A stretch of 64,000 bases of DNA. Origin: UBA12087 sp964370815. Lineage in GTDB: Bacteria; Chloroflexota; Anaerolineae; Anaerolineales; Villigracilaceae. The notes under the pieces are model-generated. The model was given only the letters and a program-made list of their open reading frames with translations, was not told where the DNA came from and searched no databases. The stretch lies in the NCBI GenBank assembly GCA_964370815.1, contig CAYJKQ010000011.1, positions 1 through 64,000 of the forward strand. Reading direction: 5' to 3'. This document shows, one piece after another, positions 16,357-25,172 of the stretch. Every line of letters begins with the position of its first letter. The first letter of the stretch is position 1. Made by a program: the position numbers and the translations under genes.

Positions 16357-17631
16357 ATGAGTGATATTGCTATTCAAGTAATGAACCTGGGCAAACGCTA
16401 CCGGATCGGTGCCTTGGTGAAGCGTAACGATACCTTGCGGGATCAGATCGTCGATTGGTCCAGCCAAGTTGTCCACCGCATACAACGCAAACGGAGCGAG
16501 CCTGAGGACGCCAGCATTTTGTGGGCTCTGAAGGACATCTCTTTTGATGTTAATAAGGGGCAGGTGCTGGGTGTGATCGGTAAGAATGGTGCCGGGAAAA
16601 GCACGCTGCTCAAGGTGTTATCGCGTATCACCGAACCCTCACAGGGCGAAGTGCACATCAATGGCAGGGTTGGTTCCCTTTTGGAGGTAGGCACAGGTTT
16701 CCATCCGGAGCTGACTGGACGGGAGAACATTTACCTGAATGGTGCCATTCTTGGGATGAAGCGGGCAGAGATCAACAGGAAATTTGATGAGATCGTTGAC
16801 TTCTCGGAAGTTGGGTTGTTCATTGATACCCCTGTCAAGCGCTTTTCTTCCGGAATGTATCTGCGCCTGGCTTTTGCAGTTGCAGCATATATGGAACCGG
16901 AGATCCTGGTTGTGGACGAAGTCCTGGCGGTTGGAGATGCCGAGTTCCAGCAAAAATGCCTGGGCAAGATGAGCGAGGTAGCCCAGGGAGGACGTACGAT
17001 CCTGTTCGTCAGCCACAATATGTCTGCCATCCTGCGCCTGACCCAGGAGACAATAGTGCTTGATAAAGGCAAGATCATTCATCGTGGACCAACACCAGAG
17101 GCTGTCGATCTCTACCTTTCTGCCGGACATGACAAAGCCGGTGAGCGAATTTGGGATGCAAATGAGATCCCGACAACTGCAGCTCCATTCCAACCGGAAG
17201 CTTTGCGCTTGATAGATCTGCACGGTAATATCATCGATACTGTCCGATCTACGGAACAGGTCATTATAGAGATCGAATATTCCCTGAGCGCAGCTGTTAA
17301 AGGTTTGAGGACAGGCATCTACCTGTACACTGCGCGTGGCGAACCTGTATTGACATCATTTGATACAGATGAACCGGAAATGTTCGAGAAATTTACCCGA
17401 CGCAAAGCCGGGAAATATGTCAGTCGTTGCACGATTCCAGCCGATCTGCTCAACCAGGGGCGATATACCGTATCAATGAATGCCAGTTCGTATAATGTGC
17501 GTCGGTATTTTCGTGATGAGCAAGTCCTGGATTTTACTGTGGATACAACCGGTGCGCCAGGAATGCAATGGTCAGAACCACGACCCGGAATTATCCGACC
17601 ACGTTTGAATTGGAAAATTGAGGCAAGATAA
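16357..17631 (+). CDS. wzt: polysaccharide ABC exporter ATP-binding protein with carbohydrate-binding tail (Wzt)
   Basis: The protein has 424 aa. The ATPase domain occupies about residues 1-245: Walker A GKNGAGKST near residue 75, signature KRFSSGMYLRLAFA, and Walker B EILVVDEVLAVGD. A tail of about 160 residues (265-424), rich in beta strands, matches the Wzt C-terminal domain. In O9a-type systems that domain recognises the modified non-reducing end of the finished glycan. Its presence suggests the chain carries a terminal cap, perhaps one of the methyl, pyruvyl or nonulosonate groups encoded nearby (inference). Partner permease: 15389. Confidence 0.92.
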   Translation: MSDIAIQVMNLGKRYRIGALVKRNDTLRDQIVDWSSQVVHRIQRKRSEPEDASILWALKDISFDVNKGQVLGVIGKNGAGKSTLLKVLSRITEPSQGEVHINGRVGSLLEVGTGFHPELTGRENIYLNGAILGMKRAEINRKFDEIVDFSEVGLFIDTPVKRFSSGMYLRLAFAVAAYMEPEILVVDEVLAVGDAEFQQKCLGKMSEVAQGGRTILFVSHNMSAILRLTQETIVLDKGKIIHRGPTPEAVDLYLSAGHDKAGERIWDANEIPTTAAPFQPEALRLIDLHGNIIDTVRSTEQVIIEIEYSLSAAVKGLRTGIYLYTARGEPVLTSFDTDEPEMFEKFTRRKAGKYVSRCTIPADLLNQGRYTVSMNASSYNVRRYFRDEQVLDFTVDTTGAPGMQWSEPRPGIIRPRLNWKIEAR

Positions 17632-17636
17632 CCCAC

Positions 17637-19247
17637 ATGGCAGGCAGAAAAGAGCAATTAAAGAAGATACTGGGTGAAATTCCGCTCACAGCGGAGATCT
17701 ATTGGCTGGCGAGAAGGTCGGAACAACCGACCAATACAGGCTTCTCGTTGCGAAATATCAAGAATGTATTACCAGAGGCAGTCACCGCGGCAGCGAAGGC
17801 TCGCAAATCTGCACCCGTAGGAAAAAGAGTTTTCCTGTTTTCTTCCACCCACAAATGGTTGGAGATCCAGGTGTTTCTCGGGTTGGCGCTTGCCGGGCAG
17901 GGATATGATGTAAATCTTGGTTACTACCCTTTTGGTGAATGGAATCTTCAATCCAACCTGTTTGATATTCGCAGGCAGAGTGCTTATGGCAGATCGATAC
18001 TACGCCAGGTTTCCCAAGTGATGAATGCTGTTAATTTATTCCGACCAAATCTTTCGATAAACAATCCACCAAGACCGATTCTGGAAATAGTCAAAGAAGT
18101 CACAGGTTACGATTATATGTATGCATTACAGACCGAAGAAGTGGATGAGGAAGACCAGTTTTACAGGTTTCGTTATGAAAGGAACTTGCAGGCTGCAAAA
18201 ACACTTTGTGTGTATTTGAAGAAAATCAAGCCAGATGTTGTCATCGTCCCCAATGGAACAATACTTGAGATGGGTATTGCTTATCGCGTCAGTCAACTGC
18301 TCAAGATTCCTGCGGTGACCTTTGAGTTTAGCGACCAGCGCCAGGTAATGTGGCTGACGCAAAACGATGAGATCATGCAACAGAATACAGACTTGTTGTG
18401 GAAGAATGCAAAAGAGCGAAAACTCAATAATAAGGAATTCAAACAGGTCGAAGCATTGATGGCGTCACGAAAAAATGCCGCCCTGTATGGGAACTTCTCG
18501 CGCCAATGGCAAAAAACCCCGTCTGAAGGTGCGAATAAACTAAAAGAAAGGATCGGGTTGGATGATCGCCCTGTCTTGCTTATGGCGACCAACGTGATGG
18601 GCGACAGCCTGACACTTGGCAGGCAGGTCTTTTCCAGATCCATGGCAGAGTGGATCAATCGTACCATCCAATACTTCATTCAGATCCATGATATTCAACT
18701 GGTCATCCGTATCCACCCAGGTGAAGCGCTGGTCAAGCATGGCTCGATCCAAGAAATAATCAAGTGTTCACTTCCGGAGCTTCCGGAACATATTCACGTC
18801 ATCGAACCGGAAGCGGATGTGAACACTTACGACCTGATGGATCTTGCCAGCCTCGGTCTGGTATACACAACAACTGTAGGTCTTGAGATGGCATTGCGTG
18901 GTATTCCCGTGGTAGTTTCTGGAAAGACCCATTACCGTAACCGTGGTTTCACACATGATCCAGGCTCCTGGGTGCAATATTTCAAGATCCTCAATTTATT
19001 ACTGGGAAACATCCAATCTGAGCGATTGACTAAAGAGGAAGTAAACCTCGCCTGGAAATATACTTACTTGTTCTTCTTCGAATACTCGCACCCTTTTCCA
19101 TGGCATATGGCACACCGGAAAACGGATTTTCAGGATTATTCAATGGCATCGATCCTCTCAGCTAAAGGGATGAAGAAATTTGGCACCACCTTCGATCTAT
19201 TAACCTTAAAAAAAACACTGGAATCATATAATAAGGAAACCCTATAA
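17637..19247 (+). CDS. GT-B-like surface polysaccharide biosynthesis protein, 536 aa
   Basis: The C-terminal half has VIRIHPGEALVKHG, the HP motif seen in capsule-polysaccharide glycosyltransferases of the KpsC/S and CDP-glycerol transferase type. It continues with DLASLGLVYTTTVGLEMALRGIPVVVSG, the T-x-G-x-E loop that contacts the nucleotide. The N-terminal half opens a second Rossmann-like domain with VFLFSSTHKWLEIQVFLGLALAGQGYDVNLG. No signal or membrane helix is visible. The likely role is transfer of a sugar or a CMP-activated acid to the glycan, but no substrate can be named. It overlaps pseB by one base. Genes 25173 and 39839 encode proteins of similar architecture. Confidence 0.72.
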   Translation: MAGRKEQLKKILGEIPLTAEIYWLARRSEQPTNTGFSLRNIKNVLPEAVTAAAKARKSAPVGKRVFLFSSTHKWLEIQVFLGLALAGQGYDVNLGYYPFGEWNLQSNLFDIRRQSAYGRSILRQVSQVMNAVNLFRPNLSINNPPRPILEIVKEVTGYDYMYALQTEEVDEEDQFYRFRYERNLQAAKTLCVYLKKIKPDVVIVPNGTILEMGIAYRVSQLLKIPAVTFEFSDQRQVMWLTQNDEIMQQNTDLLWKNAKERKLNNKEFKQVEALMASRKNAALYGNFSRQWQKTPSEGANKLKERIGLDDRPVLLMATNVMGDSLTLGRQVFSRSMAEWINRTIQYFIQIHDIQLVIRIHPGEALVKHGSIQEIIKCSLPELPEHIHVIEPEADVNTYDLMDLASLGLVYTTTVGLEMALRGIPVVVSGKTHYRNRGFTHDPGSWVQYFKILNLLLGNIQSERLTKEEVNLAWKYTYLFFFEYSHPFPWHMAHRKTDFQDYSMASILSAKGMKKFGTTFDLLTLKKTLESYNKETL

Positions 19248-20257
19248 TGGACTGGAAAAAAAGTGTAGTACTTGTGACGGGAGGCACCGGATCGTTCGGC
19301 AAAAAATTCATAAAAGTGATGCTGGATGAGATCCAACCAAAGAAGATCATTGTTTTCAGCCGGGATGAACTCAAACAGTATGAGATGCAAACCTCTGGTT
19401 TTAACCATCCCAACCTGCGCTTTTTCATCGGGGATGTGCGCGACCGTGACCGACTGCGGCGCGCCATGAACGGTGTGGATATTGTTGTGCATGCCGCCGC
19501 CCTTAAACAGGTGCCGGCTTGTGAATATAACCCGATGGAAGCGATCAAAACCAACATCATGGGTACCAGCAATGTTGTTGAAGCAGCCCTGGATGCAGGT
19601 GTCAAGAAAGTGCTGGCCATCAGCACTGACAAAGCGGTCAACCCGATCAATCTGTATGGTGCTACCAAACTGGCTGCCGAGAAACTGGTCATTCAGAGTA
19701 ATGCTTATGCTGCCGGGGCTTCAACGCGCTATTCCTGTGTGCGTTATGGTAATGTGGTCGGCAGTCGCGGCTCCGTCGTGCCGGTCTTTCTGAAACAGCG
19801 TCAGGCTGGGCAGATAACCATCACCGATGAGCGTATGACCCGCTTCTGGCTTTCGTTGGAGCAGGGGGTACGCTTTGTCATCAAATGTATAGAGCAGATG
19901 GAAGGTGGGGAGGTGTTTGTTCCCAGGATCCCCAGCATGAAGGTGATCGACCTTGCCAGAGCCATTGCCCCACAAGCAAAGATCAATGTGATCGGTATAC
20001 GTCCTGGCGAAAAATTGCACGAGGTGCTTATCTCGGAAGATGAATCGCGTACCACTGTGGAGTTGGAAAACATGTTCGTGGTTCAACCGGCAGAAGCACT
20101 CTGGTTTGGATACTCCTGGCAGGAAAAAGGGCAACTGCTTAAAGGTGGTTTCCGGTACTCCAGCGACAACAATACCGATTGGCTGGACATCAAAGGGATA
20201 CAGAAATTCATTGTGCCATTCGAAAAACTATTTACCAAAGGCGAACTGGAAGGCTAA
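19247..20257 (+). CDS. pseB: UDP-N-acetylglucosamine 4,6-dehydratase (PseB-type, inverting)
   Basis: The protein has 336 aa and close agreement with PseB along its length: TGGTGSFGKKF, FSRDELKQYEM, FIGDVRDRDRL, AAALKQVPACEYNPMEAIKTNI, STDKAVNPINLYGATKLA (the Asp-Lys and Tyr-x3-Lys residues), YGNVVGSRGSVVP, TRFWLSLEQGV and YSSDNNTDWL near the end. PseB dehydrates UDP-GlcNAc and inverts C5, the first step to pseudaminic acid and a route to 2-acetamido-2,6-dideoxy-L-sugars. No PseC-type aminotransferase lies in the window. The next gene is an RmlD-like reductase, which could instead reduce the 4-keto product. Confidence 0.88.
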   Translation: MDWKKSVVLVTGGTGSFGKKFIKVMLDEIQPKKIIVFSRDELKQYEMQTSGFNHPNLRFFIGDVRDRDRLRRAMNGVDIVVHAAALKQVPACEYNPMEAIKTNIMGTSNVVEAALDAGVKKVLAISTDKAVNPINLYGATKLAAEKLVIQSNAYAAGASTRYSCVRYGNVVGSRGSVVPVFLKQRQAGQITITDERMTRFWLSLEQGVRFVIKCIEQMEGGEVFVPRIPSMKVIDLARAIAPQAKINVIGIRPGEKLHEVLISEDESRTTVELENMFVVQPAEALWFGYSWQEKGQLLKGGFRYSSDNNTDWLDIKGIQKFIVPFEKLFTKGELEG

Positions 20258-21190
20258 ATGCGCATTCTAATAACCGGGGCAAGTGGTTTGTTGGGTTTGA
20301 ATCTTGCCCTGGCAGCCCTGCCTGTCCACCAGGTGATCGGTGTGGACCGCAGCAGGCTGAGAGGAGTACCCTTTGAACTGCTTAACTTGGACCTCTTGGA
20401 AAAAGGTGCCATGGAAAGGATGTTTGCTTCTTCCAAACCTGAGGTCCTGATCCATTGTGCTGCCCTGGCAGATGTGGATGCCTGCCAGGCGGACCCGGCT
20501 GGCAGCCATCGGCTGAACGCTGTTCTGCCGGGAGAATTGGCTGCTGGTTGTGAGAAACGCAGCATCCCCATGATCCAGATTTCAACAGATGCTGTCATGG
20601 ATGGCACCAGGCCAGGTTTCTATACGGAAGAGGATGTGCCCAATCCACTGGGTGTCTATGCTCAAACCAAACTGGAAGGTGAGCAGGCTGTGCTGGAGGT
20701 CAATCCGGGAGCCATCCTGGCGCGGGTTAATTTCTTCGGTTGGAGCCTGACTGGACAGCGCAGCCTGGCTGAATTCTTTGTTAATGAATTACGGGAGGGC
20801 AAACCCGTCAACGGATTTACAGATGTCTATTTTTGCCCGATGTTCGTGGATGACCTGGCACAAATTCTGCTGCAAATGCTGGAAAAAGGGCTTGCAGGAC
20901 TGTATAACGTGGTCGGTTCTGAAGTGCTTACGAAATATGAGTTTGGGCTGTCGATCGCGCACCAGTTCGGTTATGACCCCGGTCTTATCATACCTAGTTC
21001 GGTCGATCGATCCAACCTGGTAGTGCCGCGTTCGCATAATTTGCGTCTTTCTGTCCATAAGTTATCCACAGCCTTGGGCAGACCTATCCCCGGTTTTTCC
21101 ACTGGTTTGGTCAAGTTTTATACACAGTACCAACAGGGTTATCCACAGAAATTAGCCGGTTATCAACACCCTTCTCCTTTGGTTAATTGA
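20258..21190 (+). CDS. RmlD-like NAD(P)-dependent sugar reductase
   Basis: The protein has 310 aa. ITGASGLLGLNLALA is the N-terminal loop. IHCAALADVDACQADP and PMIQISTDAVMDG match the RmlD (dTDP-4-keto-rhamnose reductase) family, and VYAQTKLEGE holds the catalytic Tyr-x3-Lys. RmlD relatives reduce 4-keto-6-deoxy nucleotide sugars. No rmlA, B or C lies in the window, and the gene abuts pseB with no gap. The natural substrate may be the UDP-4-keto sugar made by PseB, giving a fucosamine- or quinovosamine-type product (inference). A GGAAGG ribosome site overlaps the pseB end. Confidence 0.8.
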   Translation: MRILITGASGLLGLNLALAALPVHQVIGVDRSRLRGVPFELLNLDLLEKGAMERMFASSKPEVLIHCAALADVDACQADPAGSHRLNAVLPGELAAGCEKRSIPMIQISTDAVMDGTRPGFYTEEDVPNPLGVYAQTKLEGEQAVLEVNPGAILARVNFFGWSLTGQRSLAEFFVNELREGKPVNGFTDVYFCPMFVDDLAQILLQMLEKGLAGLYNVVGSEVLTKYEFGLSIAHQFGYDPGLIIPSSVDRSNLVVPRSHNLRLSVHKLSTALGRPIPGFSTGLVKFYTQYQQGYPQKLAGYQHPSPLVN

Positions 21191-21213
21191 AAGAGCCTTT
21201 TTTTGGAGGTCAA

Positions 21214-22284
21214 ATGGAAATAAGAATTGGAAAGAGAGTGATAGGTGCACAGTACCCGACCTATTTTATCGCAGATGTAGCTGCCAACCATGACGGTGAC
21301 CTGGAACGTGCCTTCCATCTCATTCGTCTGGCAAAAGAGGCAGGTGCAGATGCAGCCAAGTTCCAGAATTTCCAGGCTCCCAAGATCGTTTCAGATTATG
21401 GCTTTAAGCATATGGATGGCGGCCAGGTTTCCCACCAGGCGACCTGGAAAAAATCAGTATACGAAGTCTACCAAGGTGCTTCCATTCCATTAGATTGGAC
21501 ACCCCTGTTGGTGAATGCCTGCCGGGAGATCGGTATTGACTACTTCACATCGCCCTATGATTTTGATGCCATTGAATATGTGGATCCATACATCCCGGCT
21601 TTCAAGATCGGTTCGGGCGAGATCGATTGGATCGAATCACTTGAAACCATCGCCCGAAAGGGTAAACCGGTGCTGTTGGCAACCGGCGCCTCGGATATGG
21701 GAGATGTTCAGCGGGCTGTACATGCCATCCTGGTCATCAACCCGCAACTGGTTCTGATGCAGTGCAATACGAATTACACCGCCAGTGATGAAAATTATGA
21801 CCACATTAACCTGAACGTGCTCAAGACCTATGCCAGCATGTTCCCACAGGTGATTCTCGGACTTTCCGATCACACCCACGGTCCGGCTACTGTGTTGGGT
21901 TCGGTGGCGCTGGGGGCACGCGTTATTGAACGGCACTTCACCGATGACAATGCTCGCCAAGGCCCGGACCATAAGTTTGCCACAAATCCACAGGATTGGG
22001 CTGACATGGTGGCTGAGACCCGCAATCTGGAGCGCGCCCTGGGTAGTGCTGATAAATTTGTTGCCGAAAACGAAAAGGATACCGTCGTGGTGCAGCGCCG
22101 CTGTCTAAGAGCTGCCCGTGATATCAAGGTTGGCGAGACCCTGAGGCGCGACATGATCGATGTGTTGCGTCCAGCCACACCGGGAGCCATCCTGCCGCCA
22201 CACCTGCTGGAAGTGATCGGCACCAAAGCCTCACATGACCTTGCCTTTGGCAAAGAGCTGCGCTGGACAGATCTGGGTTCCTGA
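21214..22284 (+). CDS. neuB: nonulosonic acid synthase with SAF domain (NeuB family, copy A)
   Basis: The protein has about 356 aa from ATG 21214, chosen because GGAGG sits just before it; an upstream in-frame ATG at 21187 lacks a site. The TIM-barrel condenses phosphoenolpyruvate with an N-acylated mannosamine-like sugar. The family blocks are IADVAANHDGD (note Asp where AEIG is usual), AAKFQNF, FTSPYDFDAIEY, FKIGSGEI, LLATGAS, GLSDHTHG, and VIERHFT followed by QGPDH. Residues about 290-350 form the antifreeze-like SAF lid (RRCLRAARDIKVGETL). Neighbours are an RmlD-like reductase and an SpsF-type cytidylyltransferase. Confidence 0.9.
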   Translation: MEIRIGKRVIGAQYPTYFIADVAANHDGDLERAFHLIRLAKEAGADAAKFQNFQAPKIVSDYGFKHMDGGQVSHQATWKKSVYEVYQGASIPLDWTPLLVNACREIGIDYFTSPYDFDAIEYVDPYIPAFKIGSGEIDWIESLETIARKGKPVLLATGASDMGDVQRAVHAILVINPQLVLMQCNTNYTASDENYDHINLNVLKTYASMFPQVILGLSDHTHGPATVLGSVALGARVIERHFTDDNARQGPDHKFATNPQDWADMVAETRNLERALGSADKFVAENEKDTVVVQRRCLRAARDIKVGETLRRDMIDVLRPATPGAILPPHLLEVIGTKASHDLAFGKELRWTDLGS

Positions 22285-22290
22285 TCGAAT

Positions 22291-23421
22291 ATGAAAATCT
22301 TATATTTCTGCAAAGATTACTGCCCCCACGATCATCGCTTTTTATCTGCCCTGGCAGATAGTGGGCACCAGGTGTTTTACCTGCGGTTGGAGCGCGGGCC
22401 GCGACAGACGGAAACCCGCCCGGTTCCAGCCGGGATCGAACAGATCCCCTGGAGCGGGGGGCTGCGCCCGGTCAGGCTGACGGACGTGCCGCGGCTGCTG
22501 CTGGAATTACGACGTATCCTTAAGCGCATTCAGCCGGATGTTTTGCATGCTGGTCCGATACAGAGTTGTGGCTTGTTGGCAGCCCTTTCCGGCTTCCACC
22601 CGTTGCTGATCATGTCGTGGGGATTTGACCTGATGAAGGATGTGGAGCGTGGTTTCTTCTGGCGCTGGGCTACTAAATATTCGCTCAGGCGTGCCGATTG
22701 GTTCACCAGTGATTGTGAAACCACTCATGCCAAAGCACTCAGTTTTGGGCTACCAGCCGGGCGGACGACCATATTCCCGTGGGGAGTGGACCTGGAACAT
22801 TTTTCACCGCAGCCCCGCCAAAACCTGGCAGGCCACGCAGCTGGGTTTACGCTCTTGTGCAACCGTTCCTGGGAACCGAATTATGGCGTGGATGTGCTGG
22901 CGAAAGCCTTTGTGCAGGTTGCCCGACAAAGGCCAACGGTGCGCCTGTTGTTGCTGGGTGGCGGATCGCAGGCTGCGTTGTTGAAGGGCATCTTCACATC
23001 CGGCGGGGTTTATGAGCGTGTTGATTTTGGTGGCTATATTAGCAACCCCGATCTGCCGAGTTTTTACCGCATGGCAGATCTGTATATCAGCCCATCTCAT
23101 GTGGATGGCTCTTCTGTCTCACTGATGGAAGCACTGGCCAGTGGACTGCCCTGCCTGGTTTCGGACATCCCTGCCAACCGGGAATGGGTCACAGATGGTG
23201 AGAATGGCTGGCTTTTCCCGGATGATGATGACAGGGTATTGGCTGCCAGAATTGTTGAGGCCATCGACCGGCGTTTTGAACTGCATGAGATGGGTTTGGA
23301 AGCTCGCCGCCTGGCGGAATCACGCGCCGATTGGAAGAAGAATTTCCCCCTGCTTCTATCTGCGTACCAATCTGCAATTAACAATCATAAATCAAGGCTA
23401 GATTTGGAAAAGTTAAGGTAA
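22291..23421 (+). CDS. GT4-like glycosyltransferase with altered E-x7-E motif
   Basis: This GT-B protein has 376 aa. The C-terminal domain has NRSWEPNYGVDVLAKAF, LLLGGGSQAALL, FGGYISNPDLPSFYRMADLYISPS, then DGSSVSLMEALASGLPCLVSDIP. The first Glu of the usual E-x7-E is Asp (D272), with E280 kept; this is seen in some GT4 branches and should not abolish activity. The N-terminal domain ('PDVLHAGPIQSCGLLA') would bind the acceptor. The gene overlaps the cytidylyltransferase by one base, suggesting it may use or follow the product of that enzyme (inference). Confidence 0.85.
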   Translation: MKILYFCKDYCPHDHRFLSALADSGHQVFYLRLERGPRQTETRPVPAGIEQIPWSGGLRPVRLTDVPRLLLELRRILKRIQPDVLHAGPIQSCGLLAALSGFHPLLIMSWGFDLMKDVERGFFWRWATKYSLRRADWFTSDCETTHAKALSFGLPAGRTTIFPWGVDLEHFSPQPRQNLAGHAAGFTLLCNRSWEPNYGVDVLAKAFVQVARQRPTVRLLLLGGGSQAALLKGIFTSGGVYERVDFGGYISNPDLPSFYRMADLYISPSHVDGSSVSLMEALASGLPCLVSDIPANREWVTDGENGWLFPDDDDRVLAARIVEAIDRRFELHEMGLEARRLAESRADWKKNFPLLLSAYQSAINNHKSRLDLEKLR

Positions 23422-24230
23422 TGAAAACGATCGCGATCATCCAGGCCAGAATGAGTTCATCCCGGCTGCCGGGGAAGGTGCTGTTGGATATTGCCGGACA
23501 GCCCATGCTGACCCGCGTGGTGAAACGCGTACGTCGCTCCAGTCTGCTGGACGGGTTGGTGGTGGCAACCACGCAGGATGTCTCGGATGACCTGCTGGCA
23601 GATTTTTGCCAGGAGAGAGGCTATGATTATGTGCGTGGCAGCCAGTTTGATGTTCTGGACCGATACTACCAGGCTGCAAAAAAACTGCAAGCCGGGAGCG
23701 TGGTACGCATTACAGCGGATTGCCCGGTCATAGACCCGGGTCTGATCGACCATGCCTTGCAGGAATTTGTTCTGTCAGGAGTGGATTTTACCGCCAACCG
23801 CCTGCCGCCTCCTTTTGGACGCACCTTTCCAATCGGGTTAGATATAGAGATCTGTTCATTCAATGCCCTCGAACGTGCCTGGTATGAAGCAGATCAACCT
23901 CATCAGCGCGAACATGTCATGCCTTATTTTTATGAGGATGCCGCCCTGAAAACTATCAGCCCGACCCAATCCCGGGCAACTTCCAGGCGGGGTTTCAAAG
24001 TTTTGCTTCTGAATCATGTCCCGGATCATGGCGATTTGCGCTGGACGGTGGATACACCTGCAGACCTGGAATTCATGCGGCAGGTATATGCCAATTTTGA
24101 CGGCCGCGATGATTTTTCCTGGCAGGATGTGCTCAGCCTGGTTCAAAAATACCCGGATCTTGCCAGGATCAATTCTTCTGAAAAGCATAAATCCCTGCTC
24201 GAGATCGATGAAAGAGGCATGAAAGCCTGA
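23421..24230 (+). CDS. SpsF/NeuA-like cytidylyltransferase family protein
   Basis: The protein has 269 aa. IAIIQARMSSSRLPGKVLLDIAGQPML is the nucleotide-binding loop of the CMP-sugar synthetase/SpsF family. VVRITADCPVIDPGLID supplies the metal-binding Asp, and a C-terminal WTVDTPADLEFMRQVY closes the domain. It should activate an acid sugar as CMP-sugar or transfer a nucleotidyl group. SpsF homologues sit in spore-coat and flagellar glycosylation loci beside NeuB-type genes, as here (21214). It is the first of four members of this superfamily in the cluster and the most divergent from true NeuA. Confidence 0.82.
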   Translation: MKTIAIIQARMSSSRLPGKVLLDIAGQPMLTRVVKRVRRSSLLDGLVVATTQDVSDDLLADFCQERGYDYVRGSQFDVLDRYYQAAKKLQAGSVVRITADCPVIDPGLIDHALQEFVLSGVDFTANRLPPPFGRTFPIGLDIEICSFNALERAWYEADQPHQREHVMPYFYEDAALKTISPTQSRATSRRGFKVLLLNHVPDHGDLRWTVDTPADLEFMRQVYANFDGRDDFSWQDVLSLVQKYPDLARINSSEKHKSLLEIDERGMKA

Positions 24231-24233
24231 CCT

Positions 24234-25145
24234 ATGGCCTATCTGACGATCTTTTCAGCTCCCAAGCCATTTTCCGACCCCCACCTTGCCACCATCCAGT
24301 GCAATGCCATACGATCCTGGGTTGAGTTGGGAGAGGATGTGGATGTGATCCTGGTTGGTGAGGAAGAAGGGCTGGCTGAAACTGCCAGGGATCTGGGTGT
24401 AAAGCATATACCGAAGGTGTCTCGCAATGAACAGGGAACACCCCTGGTGAGCTCGATCTTTGCTGCTGCCCGGGAAAACAGTTCCACAGAATTGCTGGGG
24501 TATGTAAATGCCGATATCCTGTTGCTGCCAGATCTTTTACCAGCCACCCGCCGAATGGTGGAACTGGCGGGAAAATTTATCCTGGTTGGGCAGCGTTGGG
24601 ACCTGGATGTTTTGGAAACACTGGACTTTTCCGATGGCTGGGAAACTCGCTTGCGCCAGGACATCCATTCACAGGGAAAGTTACATGCTCCCGCCGGAAG
24701 TGATTATTTCATCTTTCCACGGGCGTGTTATCAGGATATCCCTGATTTTGCTATCGGACGGGCTGGGTGGGATAATTGGATGATCTATCATGCCCGCAAG
24801 CAGGGCTGGCTGGCGGTGGATGCCACCCAGGTCATCACAATTGTCCACCAGTGGCATGATTACGCCCATTTGCCGAAAGGCAAATCGCACCGCCAGGTGC
24901 CTGAAACCGAGGATAACATTCGACTGGCTGGCGGCAGGGAGATCACCCGCTTCTCTCTTCTGGATGTCGACCGTCGACTGGTTGCCGGTCTTCAGATTGA
25001 ACGGAAATGGGAAAAGGCAACACTCCGCAGGGCACTTGAGACTTACCCGTTGTTGGCCTGGAATAATTATGGTATGACCAGTCAAATTACCGCATTGTTT
25101 CACCGCTTTAAGTACAAACTCGGGAATTCCAAGGAGAATAAGTGA
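24234..25145 (+). CDS. GT-A-like hypothetical glycosyltransferase
   Basis: The protein has 303 aa. 'FSDPHLATIQCNAIRSWVELG' near the start and LLGYVNADILLLPDLL, with an N-A-D-I in place of the common DxD, give a GT-A-like outline. VGQRWDLDV and PAGSDYFIFPRACYQDIP follow, then GRAGWDNWMIYHARKQGW, a block seen in uncharacterised glycosyltransferases of environmental bacteria. I cannot name a CAZy family with confidence. It lies between SpsF and another GT-B gene with a four-base gap, so it belongs to the same transcription unit. Confidence 0.65.
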   Translation: MAYLTIFSAPKPFSDPHLATIQCNAIRSWVELGEDVDVILVGEEEGLAETARDLGVKHIPKVSRNEQGTPLVSSIFAAARENSSTELLGYVNADILLLPDLLPATRRMVELAGKFILVGQRWDLDVLETLDFSDGWETRLRQDIHSQGKLHAPAGSDYFIFPRACYQDIPDFAIGRAGWDNWMIYHARKQGWLAVDATQVITIVHQWHDYAHLPKGKSHRQVPETEDNIRLAGGREITRFSLLDVDRRLVAGLQIERKWEKATLRRALETYPLLAWNNYGMTSQITALFHRFKYKLGNSKENK

Positions 25146-25172
25146 GCCGATCGAAACTCACTCTGACATGAA

